DNA of 64,000 nucleotides from Balneola sp. (GTDB lineage: Bacteria; Bacteroidota; Rhodothermia; Balneolales; Balneolaceae). Every line of letters starts with the position of its first letter. Positions within the stretch are counted from its first letter, which is position 1. A program made the translations under genes and the position numbers. The notes beneath the pieces were generated by a model. It had not been told where the DNA came from. It made no database searches and saw nothing but the letters and a program-made list of their open reading frames with translations. The stretch spans positions 62,001 to 126,000 of the forward strand of contig NZMW01000010.1 of assembly GCA_002694685.1 (NCBI GenBank), read 5' to 3'. Below are positions 32,750-40,675 of this stretch, in pieces.

Positions 32750-34885
32750 TTGCTGAAAAAGTATTCCCCATATATTCTCCCCATTGTTATAGGAAGCACT
32801 CTGCTTTTTATCCCGCTATTGAGAGACCTCCATTTTGAGTCAGCCATGCTTGCAGCAATAATTGGTTGTTTTTGGGGAGGAATTCACGCCTCAAAGAAAT
32901 CAGCTAGCCAGGATTTTTTCTATGCAATTCGAGTTCTCGGCTTTCTTTATCTATCAGCTATTCCTCTTTTTATTTCCTCGGTTATCTTAGGGTGCCTTAC
33001 TATAGATGGGCTTGGTTTTTGGATTTTCATCCCACTTCCAAGTGTATTTTTTGGAACGGCTACCGGCCGACTTATCAGAAAATTTAGTTTGCCTTGGCCA
33101 AAATTATTAACCGTTTTCGTGCTGTTATTTTGTGCTATTGGGGTTTGGCTTTTCGAGATGCTGAACTATCCGCAAGTTTACTTTTATAATCATGTTTGGG
33201 GAGTTTGGCCCGGACCTATTTATGATGAAGCCGTACAGCTTACCGGTTCTTTTTTCTACTTCCGCTGGCTTACTTTTTTGTGGATACTGCTCCTCTGGCT
33301 CCTTCCTGACTGGAGTTCTACTCTTCAGAAAAAACTAATAACCGGGCTTGCTCTTGTGAGCTTGTTATTCAGCTATATGAATTTAGATGAAGCCGGAATT
33401 ATTAGCCCTCGAGAATCTATTCAGGCTCAGCTTGGCGGCCATCATCAAACCAAGCATTTTGATTACTATTTCCCGGAGGATTTTTATTCTGAAGAAGAAA
33501 TTAACTTTTGGGCTGCCCGGCATGAATTTCACTTTGAGCAAATTATAAAGCAGTTAGATTTGAAATGGCCTAAAGGAAGGAAAATAGAAAGCTATCTGTA
33601 CGCCCATGCATGGCAAAAGAAAGAAATAACCGGCGCTAAGTTTACCAGCTATGTGCCCATTTGGCTGGAACAGGATCAACTGCACATTGCCAAGCAACAA
33701 CTGGATGGTGTATTAAAACATGAACTTGTTCATGTCATTTCCAAGCAATTTGGGAACGGCCTCTTTAACGGAAGCTGGAGTATTGGGTTGATCGAAGGCC
33801 TTGCTGAAGGAATTGCTAAAGATGCGTCTTCCCGCTCTACCCTTCATCAGATTGTAGCCGCAGAATCCCCGTATCCATCCTCTGATAAAATGAAAGATGC
33901 CCTCTCCTTTTCAGGGTTTTATGGAAGCGCCGGCGCTATCAGCTACACCACGGCAGGGTCGTTTGTAGAATATTTACTGGATACTTATCCACCTGATTTT
34001 TTCAAGACTTCCTACCCATCCGGAAGTTTAGTTGATTCGAACTATCCTTCTTTTGATGAAATAATTTCTGAGTGGCATCAAACATTGGATCAGACCCCGC
34101 TTGATTCGGTGGATCAACAAGTTTCTGAGTTTGTTTTTGCTCAGCGTTCTTTATTTCAAAAAAAATGTCCTCATTCTATTACTCAAGAATTACAGCTTTG
34201 GGATCGTTATCAATTTCAGTTAGCCGACCTGGACACCACGGGTGCTTATGAAACGCTGGACCAACTCTACAAAAGAGATTCACAAAACAGCTTAGTTAAA
34301 GACGCTTGGGTTCGGTCTCAGCTCTTACAGGGAAATTATGAAGAGGCCACAAATGCAATCACCCCAAAAGACAGTTTGTTGACCCTGCAAGTTCTTAAAG
34401 CAGATGCCCTTTATTTATCTGATAATAAATCACAAGCTTTTCAGCTTTTAGAATCTTTGAGCTCGCGTATCATCGATAATCCTGCACGAACATTCCGCTA
34501 CACTCTGGAGCTTAGGGAAGACTCGACCCAATGGAGCAACCGTCTACAGCGCAGATACTTAAACCAACTCCCTGACAGTGTTCTTTTTGAAAGCTTAAAC
34601 CTTCCGAACCAAATGTTGAGCCTGAATAAAGCACTTCAAGGGAACCATAATTCAGAGATTGTTTTGTATGCAACGCTTCTTCAGGACCACTCACCCAAGG
34701 ATGACTGGTTTGATATCTATGAACAGACTATACAACAACTACCTTTATTGGGGTATTTCGATTTAACCGAAAACTGGATAGCATTAGCCGAACCGCTAAA
34801 CCTCCGGCTAAGGTACATGGAGCGACTGGGAGAGCAACAAGAATGGGTCGCTTTCTTAAAGTCTAACCAAGGGGTTGCAGATTAG
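32750..34885 (+). CDS. Polytopic membrane protein with zinc-peptidase HExxH site
   Basis: A 711-residue protein from a TTG start (32750); no nearby ATG fits. Residues 1-~215 contain about seven membrane helices; the rest is largely soluble. A gluzincin-like site is seen at His324-Glu325-x-x-His328 ('HELVHVI'), followed by Glu349 and Glu353 ('EGLAEG') in the position of a third ligand. Residues ~450-700 are Leu/Gln-rich helices resembling TPR-like repeats. I know of no named family; a surface-exposed membrane peptidase is the reading. The M23/barrel gene follows after 42 bases. Confidence 0.75.
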   Translation: MLKKYSPYILPIVIGSTLLFIPLLRDLHFESAMLAAIIGCFWGGIHASKKSASQDFFYAIRVLGFLYLSAIPLFISSVILGCLTIDGLGFWIFIPLPSVFFGTATGRLIRKFSLPWPKLLTVFVLLFCAIGVWLFEMLNYPQVYFYNHVWGVWPGPIYDEAVQLTGSFFYFRWLTFLWILLLWLLPDWSSTLQKKLITGLALVSLLFSYMNLDEAGIISPRESIQAQLGGHHQTKHFDYYFPEDFYSEEEINFWAARHEFHFEQIIKQLDLKWPKGRKIESYLYAHAWQKKEITGAKFTSYVPIWLEQDQLHIAKQQLDGVLKHELVHVISKQFGNGLFNGSWSIGLIEGLAEGIAKDASSRSTLHQIVAAESPYPSSDKMKDALSFSGFYGSAGAISYTTAGSFVEYLLDTYPPDFFKTSYPSGSLVDSNYPSFDEIISEWHQTLDQTPLDSVDQQVSEFVFAQRSLFQKKCPHSITQELQLWDRYQFQLADLDTTGAYETLDQLYKRDSQNSLVKDAWVRSQLLQGNYEEATNAITPKDSLLTLQVLKADALYLSDNKSQAFQLLESLSSRIIDNPARTFRYTLELREDSTQWSNRLQRRYLNQLPDSVLFESLNLPNQMLSLNKALQGNHNSEIVLYATLLQDHSPKDDWFDIYEQTIQQLPLLGYFDLTENWIALAEPLNLRLRYMERLGEQQEWVAFLKSNQGVAD

Positions 34886-34927
34886 AGATTTTATATTCAA
34901 GTTTAAGGAAACAAAAAAGCTGGGTAG

Positions 34928-36019
34928 ATGGGTTACATAAGCAGATCATTTTTTTCGATAGCAGGAGTGTTGGTTATAAGTATTTTTATTTCCCTTTTGC
35001 CTGCTACAGGGTTTTCTCAAGACTGGCGCTTATCGGGAAGTTACAATATCGAAAGTGTTGGGTTTAATTATGTTCCTAACCGCACCTATAACGGAAGTGT
35101 TGGCGCTGCTTCAAAAGGAATCCTTGAATTAGAACTTGAGCGCTATCTTTTATATCGGCTGTATATTGCTGGGAAAGCTGAAGTTTTATTACACAACCAA
35201 CAAGACCTTTTTATCGGCGGGCCGGTGAACTATAATCAGTTTAACCTTGGTGCCATTGCCGGACTTCAGTGGCCTAAGTTTGGGATTTATGGTGGTGTGA
35301 AAACAGGCTCGGTTTGGAATTTTAATATCCATGCTTCCAACGCGAGTGGTGATGAATTCTGGGTAAAACCGGTTGATAATGCTGACCGCCTTACCACCTC
35401 ATTTACCGGGGGCATAAAATATTACCTGCTTAATTTCTTGCGACTCAAAGCAGAAATCACCCAAACACATAATCTTCCACAGAATATAGTCCCTCAAAAT
35501 AGCTTCACCGAAAACCCGGCTTTTCGATCTTTTGATTTTAACCCTATTTCCTTTTCAGTTGGAATTTCAATCAGCATCCCATGGAATAAACCATCACGCC
35601 CCAAAGGAAGTAACACCAAGTTGCCTCCATTAATGAACCTTTCATCCGTCAACTTTGACAAGCCGATGAAGGACACCTTTGTCACTTCAAAGTTCGGCCC
35701 ACGCTGGAGAAGCACGCACAAAGGCGTTGATTTAGATGCTAATCTGCGTGACAACATCTATGCTGCCGAAAAAGGGATTGTCGTAAAGGCCGGCAAAGGA
35801 AGTGGTTACGGTAAAATGGTTCGTATCAAACATGCCGGAGGCTTTGAAACGGTGTATGCCCACATGAGCAGAATCCGGGTTAAAGAAGGCGACCGCGTAA
35901 GCAAAGGACAGTTGGTTGGCAAAGCAGGAAATACCGGAACGTCAACGGGAGTTCATCTTCACTTTGAGATCCTTAAAGATGGTAAAGCTGTGAACCCTCA
36001 ATCTTATGTTCGGTTTTAA
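34928..36019 (+). CDS. Outer-membrane barrel-like domain fused to M23 (LytM) peptidase
   Basis: A 363-residue exported protein. After a signal peptide (~1-30, ending 'GFSQ'), residues 31-~225 look like amphipathic beta strands of an outer membrane barrel ('LEVERYLLYRLYIAGKAEVLL'-like alternation, 'NAEITQTHN'). Residues ~255-363 are a LytM/M23 domain with zinc ligands His264 and Asp268 ('HKGVDLDA'), plus 'YAHMSRIRVKEGD' and His343/His345 ('HLHFE'). M23 domains cut peptidoglycan cross-links; the fused barrel is unusual. It follows the HExxH membrane protein by 42 bases. Confidence 0.8.
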   Translation: MGYISRSFFSIAGVLVISIFISLLPATGFSQDWRLSGSYNIESVGFNYVPNRTYNGSVGAASKGILELELERYLLYRLYIAGKAEVLLHNQQDLFIGGPVNYNQFNLGAIAGLQWPKFGIYGGVKTGSVWNFNIHASNASGDEFWVKPVDNADRLTTSFTGGIKYYLLNFLRLKAEITQTHNLPQNIVPQNSFTENPAFRSFDFNPISFSVGISISIPWNKPSRPKGSNTKLPPLMNLSSVNFDKPMKDTFVTSKFGPRWRSTHKGVDLDANLRDNIYAAEKGIVVKAGKGSGYGKMVRIKHAGGFETVYAHMSRIRVKEGDRVSKGQLVGKAGNTGTSTGVHLHFEILKDGKAVNPQSYVRF

Positions 36020-36064
36020 GGTTCTTTTTTCTGATTTTCTATCTGAATTCAAGCCTTATTACTT

Positions 36065-36490
36065 ATGAAAAAGACATTACTCTTATCCCTATTCCTTGCT
36101 ATCGCCTTTAGCTTACAAGCTCAAGAAGCAGACTCAACCGCTCAGCAACCTCAAACTTTTGAGTATGAATGGGCCGGTGAAAAAATAATGATGCAGAAAT
36201 ACTTCATCGTGTTTTTGAAGAGTGGTCCGGAAAGGAGTCAGACTGAAGCAGAAGCCATGAAACTGCAGGAACAGCACCTCGCTTACCTTGGCGGTCTTTA
36301 TGAGAAGGGCATCATAAACCTGAATGGGCCTACAGATGGGACGGGTGATATTAGAGGGTTTTCCGTTTATAATGTCGCCAACATCGAAAAAGCCCGCGAG
36401 CTGGCCAATAACGATCCCATGGTTAAAGCCGGAAGGCTGGAAGTAGAAGTTCATCCCTGGTGGCTGGCAAAAGGCTCGGGAGTGAAGTAG
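36065..36490 (+). CDS. Exported YCII-like protein
   Basis: A 141-residue protein with a signal peptide (1-~19, ends 'LQAQ') and a YciI/DGPF-like domain in residues ~40-135 ('MQKYFIVFLKSGPERSQTEAEAMKLQEQHLAYLGGL', 'GPTDGTGDIRGFSVY', 'ARELANNDPMVKAGRLEVEVHPWW'). YCII proteins are small ferredoxin-like enzymes or binding proteins of mostly unknown function; an exported one is uncommon. Probably co-transcribed with the M23 gene 45 bases upstream. Confidence 0.8.
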   Translation: MKKTLLLSLFLAIAFSLQAQEADSTAQQPQTFEYEWAGEKIMMQKYFIVFLKSGPERSQTEAEAMKLQEQHLAYLGGLYEKGIINLNGPTDGTGDIRGFSVYNVANIEKARELANNDPMVKAGRLEVEVHPWWLAKGSGVK

Positions 36491-36536
36491 GGTTTACTTT
36501 TCTTTAATCAGAGCGATGGATGTCTTGTTGGGGTAT

Positions 36537-36687
36537 TTTTATTTAGTTAAACCATTTATTCTCGTCACGTTGCTCCGCTGCGTGATGCCAATACGAGGCT
36601 CCGCCTCAACCCGGGGTTCCGCAGCAGAGTGGCGGAACCAGTAGAATGGAGATATTGTCTGGGTTTATTATTTAGTTATACCACTTA
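36537..36687. repeat. Triple-hairpin palindromic element with flanking direct repeats
   Basis: Between the YCII gene and the PD40 gene. Hairpins: CGTCACG/CGTGATG-type arms (36563-36587), GAGGC-TCC-GCCTC (36595-36607) and GGTTCCGC/GCGGAACC (36615-36639). The block is bounded by near-identical 19-mers, TATTTAGTTAAACCATTTA (36540-36558) and TATTTAGTTATACCACTTA (36669-36687 approx.), matching at 16 of 19 bases. Looks like an inserted dispersed repeat. Confidence 0.65.
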
Positions 36688-37622
36688 TAACTACCACCGG
36701 TAGGCTTAAATGGATCGAGTTCAATATGGATGAGTTCGTACTCCCCGTCTGAAAATTTATAAAACCTACTTTGATCAGCGGCCTTCTCATATCCCGATGC
36801 TCGAATATATAAAATGGTGCCATCTTTACTCCATTGTACTCCTCCAGACGTTCTAAAGTCTGGTAGTATAATCTTATGGCTGTCCGTTTCGGAATCATAT
36901 AAATAAGCTTGTACTCCACCTACGGCAGTTTGGTAAGAAATAAATCGACCATCAGGGCTCCATTTAGGTTCAACTGCATTTCCTGTTTCGGTAATTCTGG
37001 TCAACCTACCACTTTCCAATTCAATGGTATAAATATCTCGATAGTACCCTGATCTTACAGAATCGGCATAAGCTGCTTTGGTAGAGAATGCCAATTTCGA
37101 CCCGTCAGGACTCCAGGCAGGGTCCCATGCACCCCAGCTGTTATTAACATTGGTTACAGAGTCGGCTTCAAAATCATACACTCGTATACTACTGTACCCT
37201 GATTCAAAAGCTATTTTTGAACCATCGGGGCTCCATACCGGATGACGTCCCGTATAAGGAAGTCCAATCTCATTGTCGTTTATTTTCATGGGTCTTTTAT
37301 TGGACCCGTCTGCATTCATTAAATAGATAGATGAGGAATGCACTGAAGATTTCTTGGAAGTAGTAAATACAATCTTAGATCCGTCTGGACTCCAGGATGG
37401 CTCAAAAGCTGAATTCTTATTAAAATTAGTCAGCTTCTTTAGACCAGATCCATCCGTATTCATTTTATAGATTTGGGTTCCAGCATTGCCATTGGCATTT
37501 TCAATTTTTGAAAAGACAATTTTTCCGGGGATCTCAGGCTTTGGGTTATTGTCATCAAGCAGATCACATCCCGAAATAATACAGGCAAAACTAATGGTAA
37601 ATAAAAAAGTTCGTATGGTCAT
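36672..37622 (-). CDS. TolB-like PD40 beta-propeller lipoprotein
   Basis: A 316-residue protein with lipobox 'IISGC' (Cys18 or 19) and at least five PD40/WD40-like repeats marked by 'SWSPDGSKI' and similar ('PSWSPDGSKIVFTT', 'PVWSPDGSKIAFES', 'PAWSPDGSKLAFST', 'PKWSPDGRFISYQT', 'VQWSKDGTILYI'). The propeller resembles TolB C-terminal domains and other surface recognition lipoproteins; what it binds is unknown. Stand-alone gene with a ~260-base upstream gap holding a repeat. Confidence 0.85.
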   Translation of the reverse strand: MTIRTFLFTISFACIISGCDLLDDNNPKPEIPGKIVFSKIENANGNAGTQIYKMNTDGSGLKKLTNFNKNSAFEPSWSPDGSKIVFTTSKKSSVHSSSIYLMNADGSNKRPMKINDNEIGLPYTGRHPVWSPDGSKIAFESGYSSIRVYDFEADSVTNVNNSWGAWDPAWSPDGSKLAFSTKAAYADSVRSGYYRDIYTIELESGRLTRITETGNAVEPKWSPDGRFISYQTAVGGVQAYLYDSETDSHKIILPDFRTSGGVQWSKDGTILYIRASGYEKAADQSRFYKFSDGEYELIHIELDPFKPTGGSYKWYN

Positions 37623-37751
37623 TTGTTCTCTTAACTACTTATTTCTTGTTAAGCTATTTATACTATAGAACTAACACAAGACTGATTTGGTCTATTTTTT
37701 TCAGCCCCTCCCTTTTCTTACTTTATCATGAGTTTAGATAAGGTCACTAAA

Positions 37752-37814
37752 GTTGTCATCCTGAGCGCTTAAAAGCTATACTAAACACATTTTTTGAACG
37801 CGAAGGGTGACAAC
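37752..37814. repeat. Intergenic inverted repeat of the GTCATCCTGAGC type
   Basis: Imperfect arms GTTGTCATCCTGAGCG (37752-37767) and CGCGAAGGGTGACAAC (37799-37814). This is a recognised kind of dispersed palindrome in Bacteroidota-like genomes. It lies between the PD40 lipoprotein gene and the nitroreductase gene; no coding region is present in this gap. Confidence 0.6.
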
Positions 37815-37882
37815 CAAAGATTAATTTTATCTCAAACTAACAGTACTTTAAGTAAACTCAATTAAAAACAAATATCCTCCCC

Positions 37883-38551
37883 ATGCGCGAAGCCATCTTT
37901 GTCCCGCTCGAATCCTACAGTGAACTTCCTGAAGAGGAAATGAAAAAGCGAGCTTCTGATTTTTATGAGCTGGTTAAAAAGCGCCGAACGGTTCGGGATT
38001 TCAGTGACCGCCCGGTACCCAAAGAAATTATTGAGAATTGCCTGCTTGCTGCGGGAACCGCCCCCAATGGCGCCAACAAACAGCCCTGGCATTTTGTGGC
38101 CGTTTCAGACCCTGAGATTAAAAAGACGATTCGCATAGAAGCTGAGAAAGAGGAGCATGAGTTTTATAATCGCCGCGCGCCGGAAGACTGGCTCGATGAC
38201 CTCCGCCCTTTTGGTACCGATGAAAACAAGCCCTTCCTCGAAAAAGCCCCCTATCTGATTGGAATCTTCGCCCAAAGTTATAAGCTGGATGAAGACGGGG
38301 AAAAAGAGAAACATTACTATGTGAAAGAATCAGTCGGTATTGCGACTGGAATCCTGATCACCGCCCTGCATAATGCCGGTTTGGCTACGTTAACTCACAC
38401 CCCAAGTCCTATGGGTTTTCTGAATGAAATTATGGGCCGGCCATCACATGAAAAGCCATTCTTGTTATTGGTGGTGGGCTATCCTGAAGAAGGAACAAAG
38501 GTTCCGGATATTTCGAAAAAGTCGCTGGATGAGATTTCTACTTTTATTTAA
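37883..38551 (+). CDS. Nitroreductase family protein
   Basis: A 222-residue FMN-dependent NAD(P)H oxidoreductase of the nitroreductase fold. FMN contacts are seen as '[13 protein letters not shown]' (Arg-Arg-x-Val-Arg), '[16 protein letters not shown]' and the C-terminal '[10 protein letters not shown]'. Family members reduce nitroaromatics, quinones or flavin; the natural substrate here is not indicated. Length is typical. Single gene preceded by a repeat-containing gap. Confidence 0.9.
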   Translation: MREAIFVPLESYSELPEEEMKKRASDFYELVKKRRTVRDFSDRPVPKEIIENCLLAAGTAPNGANKQPWHFVAVSDPEIKKTIRIEAEKEEHEFYNRRAPEDWLDDLRPFGTDENKPFLEKAPYLIGIFAQSYKLDEDGEKEKHYYVKESVGIATGILITALHNAGLATLTHTPSPMGFLNEIMGRPSHEKPFLLLVVGYPEEGTKVPDISKKSLDEISTFI

Positions 38552-38637
38552 CCTATCTAGATCTAGTCATTTCGCGGCGAATGCCCGAAACCTGGATGGT
38601 TTTCAGACATCAAATTATAGTTTATATCAACATTTAG

Positions 38638-38657
38638 ATTCCTGCCTACGCAGGAAT
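38638..38657. repeat. Small hairpin of the ATTCCTGC/GCAGGAAT type
   Basis: ATTCCTGC-CTAC-GCAGGAAT, a perfect 8-bp stem with a 4-base loop, 20 bases before the TlpA start. A common dispersed palindrome; here it lies in the leader of the thioredoxin gene. Confidence 0.55.
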
Positions 38658-38677
38658 GACCATTAAAACATTATTCC

Positions 38678-39286
38678 TTGAGTAAAGATAAGAGCACATC
38701 AAAAAAAACCTCCACCTTCAAAAAAGAGCTCCTTCAATGGGGGCTTATTTTTTTGGTGGGAGCTATTCTGTATGGAACCGGTTATCACACCGAAGTGATC
38801 GGGAAGCTTCAGAGCGTGATTTTATATACCGGCCTTTTTCAACCGGATGTTGAGGAATCCATTCAGCATGGAAATCTGGCTGATTACGATATGCCTTTAC
38901 TTACTATAAATGGCGAGCGCACTTCTCTTTCTGAATTCGAAGGCAAAACTATTTTTCTAAATTTCTGGGCGACCTGGTGTCCGCCTTGTATCGCCGAGAT
39001 GCCCAACATTCAAGCTCTTTATGATGGGATTGACGATGACGACATTGTCTTTGTAATGGCCTCTTTAGATCGCGATCCTCAGAAAGCCTGGGACTTCACC
39101 AAGCGAAAAGAGTTCACTTTTCCTGTTTACTCGGTTATCAGAAAGCCGAGAATTTATGACACCTCTATGGTTCCTACGACCTATGTTATTTCTCCTGATG
39201 GAACCATTGTTATGATGCATGCGGGAATGGCTAAATACAACACCGATGATTTCAGGGCTTTTCTCACCGGCTTTTCTGATCAATAA
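38678..39286 (+). CDS. TlpA-like thiol-disulfide oxidoreductase
   Basis: A 202-residue membrane-anchored thioredoxin from a TTG start (38678; the frame is closed by TGA just upstream). One membrane helix near the N-terminus ('LLQWGLIFLVGAILYG', ~15-32) and a periplasmic thioredoxin domain with catalytic 'WCPPC' in 'NFWATWCPPCIAEMPN', and a cis-Pro region 'MVPTTYVIS'. TlpA/ResA-type proteins keep periplasmic cysteines reduced, for example for cytochrome c maturation. A lone gene. Confidence 0.88.
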   Translation: MSKDKSTSKKTSTFKKELLQWGLIFLVGAILYGTGYHTEVIGKLQSVILYTGLFQPDVEESIQHGNLADYDMPLLTINGERTSLSEFEGKTIFLNFWATWCPPCIAEMPNIQALYDGIDDDDIVFVMASLDRDPQKAWDFTKRKEFTFPVYSVIRKPRIYDTSMVPTTYVISPDGTIVMMHAGMAKYNTDDFRAFLTGFSDQ

Positions 39287-39532
39287 ACCGTCTAATGGAA
39301 CGCGGACGACACTGACAATTCAGATAGTCGCTGATGAATTTCATTAAATCCCCAACAATTCAATTTATCTGCCAGAGTTAACCAAAACACCTTTTTTAAT
39401 GACATCGAAATTAAAAAAACGTACCTTGGCGATGGTCTTTTAAGGCTATAAATTTTATTTAAAACAACTCTCTGGAACAAAGGTCCTTCATGGCATCCCG
39501 CTGGTCTTTGTTCAGGATGACAAATCAAAAGT
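39287..39532. repeat. Intergenic region with GAACAAAG/CTTTGTTC palindrome
   Basis: Gap between the TlpA and VOC genes. GAACAAAG (39475-39482) and CTTTGTTC (39506-39513) form an 8-bp perfect arm pair with complementary extension in between. No coding sequence, RNA or promoter was recognised in the remainder. Confidence 0.5.
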
Positions 39533-40594
39533 ATGGAAAAAGTTATCTCCGGCATTCAGCAAATCGGAATCGGCATTCCTGATGTTCACAAAGCTACAGA
39601 TTGGTATCGCCGAAATTTTGGTATGGATATCAAAGTTTTTGAAGACGCCGCTACGGCTGAGCTTATGCTTCCTTATACAGGCGGTAAGCCCCATGACCGA
39701 ACTGCTATTCTCGCCCTGAACATGAAGGGCGGTGGCGGTTTTGAGATCTGGCAATACACCAGTCGCGAGCCCCAGCCTGCAGATTTTGATCTAATGATGG
39801 GAGATCTGGGTATTAACTGTGGAAAGATTAAGTCGATTAATGTCCCGGGAACTTACGATGAGATGGAAGCAGCCGGACTGGATATCCTAACTCCGCTGGA
39901 GAAAAACCCGGCCGGCGACTACAACTTTTTTGTTAAGGACTTATATGGAAATATCTGGCAGGTAGTAAAAGGTCTCGATTTCTTCAAAAAGAAAACGCCG
40001 TCATCTACCGGCGGTGTGGTTGGCGCTGTGATCGGCTCCACAAATATTGAAAAAGCGAAGACGCTATATTCTGATGTTCTGGGCTACGATGAAGTCGTTT
40101 TTGATATGACGGCTACTCATGCTGATTACGAAGGTCTGCCGGGTGGAGATCATAAATTTCGCCGTGTGCTGCTTCGGCATTCTGAGCCTCGGCAAGGTGG
40201 CTTTAGTAAGATGTTTGGCCCTACTGAAATCGAACTCATTGAGGTTTTGGGAAGAAAACCCCGCAAGCTTTTTGAAGATCGTTACTGGGGAGATTTGGGA
40301 TTCATTCACCTTTGCTTTGACGTACAGGGCATGGACGCTTTAAAAGAAGACCTGGAAGAAAATGGCTTCCCCTTTACCGTAGATTCTGCAGATAGCTTTG
40401 ATATGGGCGAAGCTGCTGGTCGGTTTACTTATGTTGAAGATCCTGACGGAACACTTATTGAGTTTGTTGAAACTCATAAAGTCCCCATTATGAAAAAAAT
40501 AGGTTGGTACATTGATATGACTAAACGTGATCCAAAAAAGAACCTTCCCAACTGGATGATTTCTGCTCTTCGCTTTAGCCGAATGAAGGATTGA
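39533..40594 (+). CDS. Two-domain VOC (vicinal oxygen chelate) family protein
   Basis: A 353-residue protein with two successive glyoxalase/dioxygenase-type domains: residues ~7-147 ('IQQIGIGIPDVHKATDWYRRNFGM', 'NFFVKDLYGNIWQVVKGLD') and ~159-310 ('GGVVGAVIGSTNIEKAKTLY', 'LGFIHLCFDVQGMDALKEDL', 'FTYVEDPDGTLIEFVET'). Metal-binding His/Glu positions are plausible in each domain. VOC proteins include glyoxalase I, dioxygenases and fosfomycin-resistance enzymes; no substrate is indicated. Single gene followed by a hairpin. Confidence 0.82.
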   Translation: MEKVISGIQQIGIGIPDVHKATDWYRRNFGMDIKVFEDAATAELMLPYTGGKPHDRTAILALNMKGGGGFEIWQYTSREPQPADFDLMMGDLGINCGKIKSINVPGTYDEMEAAGLDILTPLEKNPAGDYNFFVKDLYGNIWQVVKGLDFFKKKTPSSTGGVVGAVIGSTNIEKAKTLYSDVLGYDEVVFDMTATHADYEGLPGGDHKFRRVLLRHSEPRQGGFSKMFGPTEIELIEVLGRKPRKLFEDRYWGDLGFIHLCFDVQGMDALKEDLEENGFPFTVDSADSFDMGEAAGRFTYVEDPDGTLIEFVETHKVPIMKKIGWYIDMTKRDPKKNLPNWMISALRFSRMKD

Positions 40595-40614
40595 AAGTGA
40601 TTTGGTGATAGAGT

Positions 40615-40661
40615 GATAAAGTGATGAGTGATGAAATCGTAAATCACCATATCACTTTATC
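40615..40661. repeat. Inverted repeat between convergent VOC and T9SS genes
   Basis: GATAAAGTGAT / ATCACTTTATC (40615-40625, 40651-40661), perfect 11-bp arms with a 25-base loop of similar repetitive sequence. It separates two convergent genes and may end transcription from both sides. Confidence 0.6.
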
Positions 40662-40675
40662 ACCATATTACTTGA

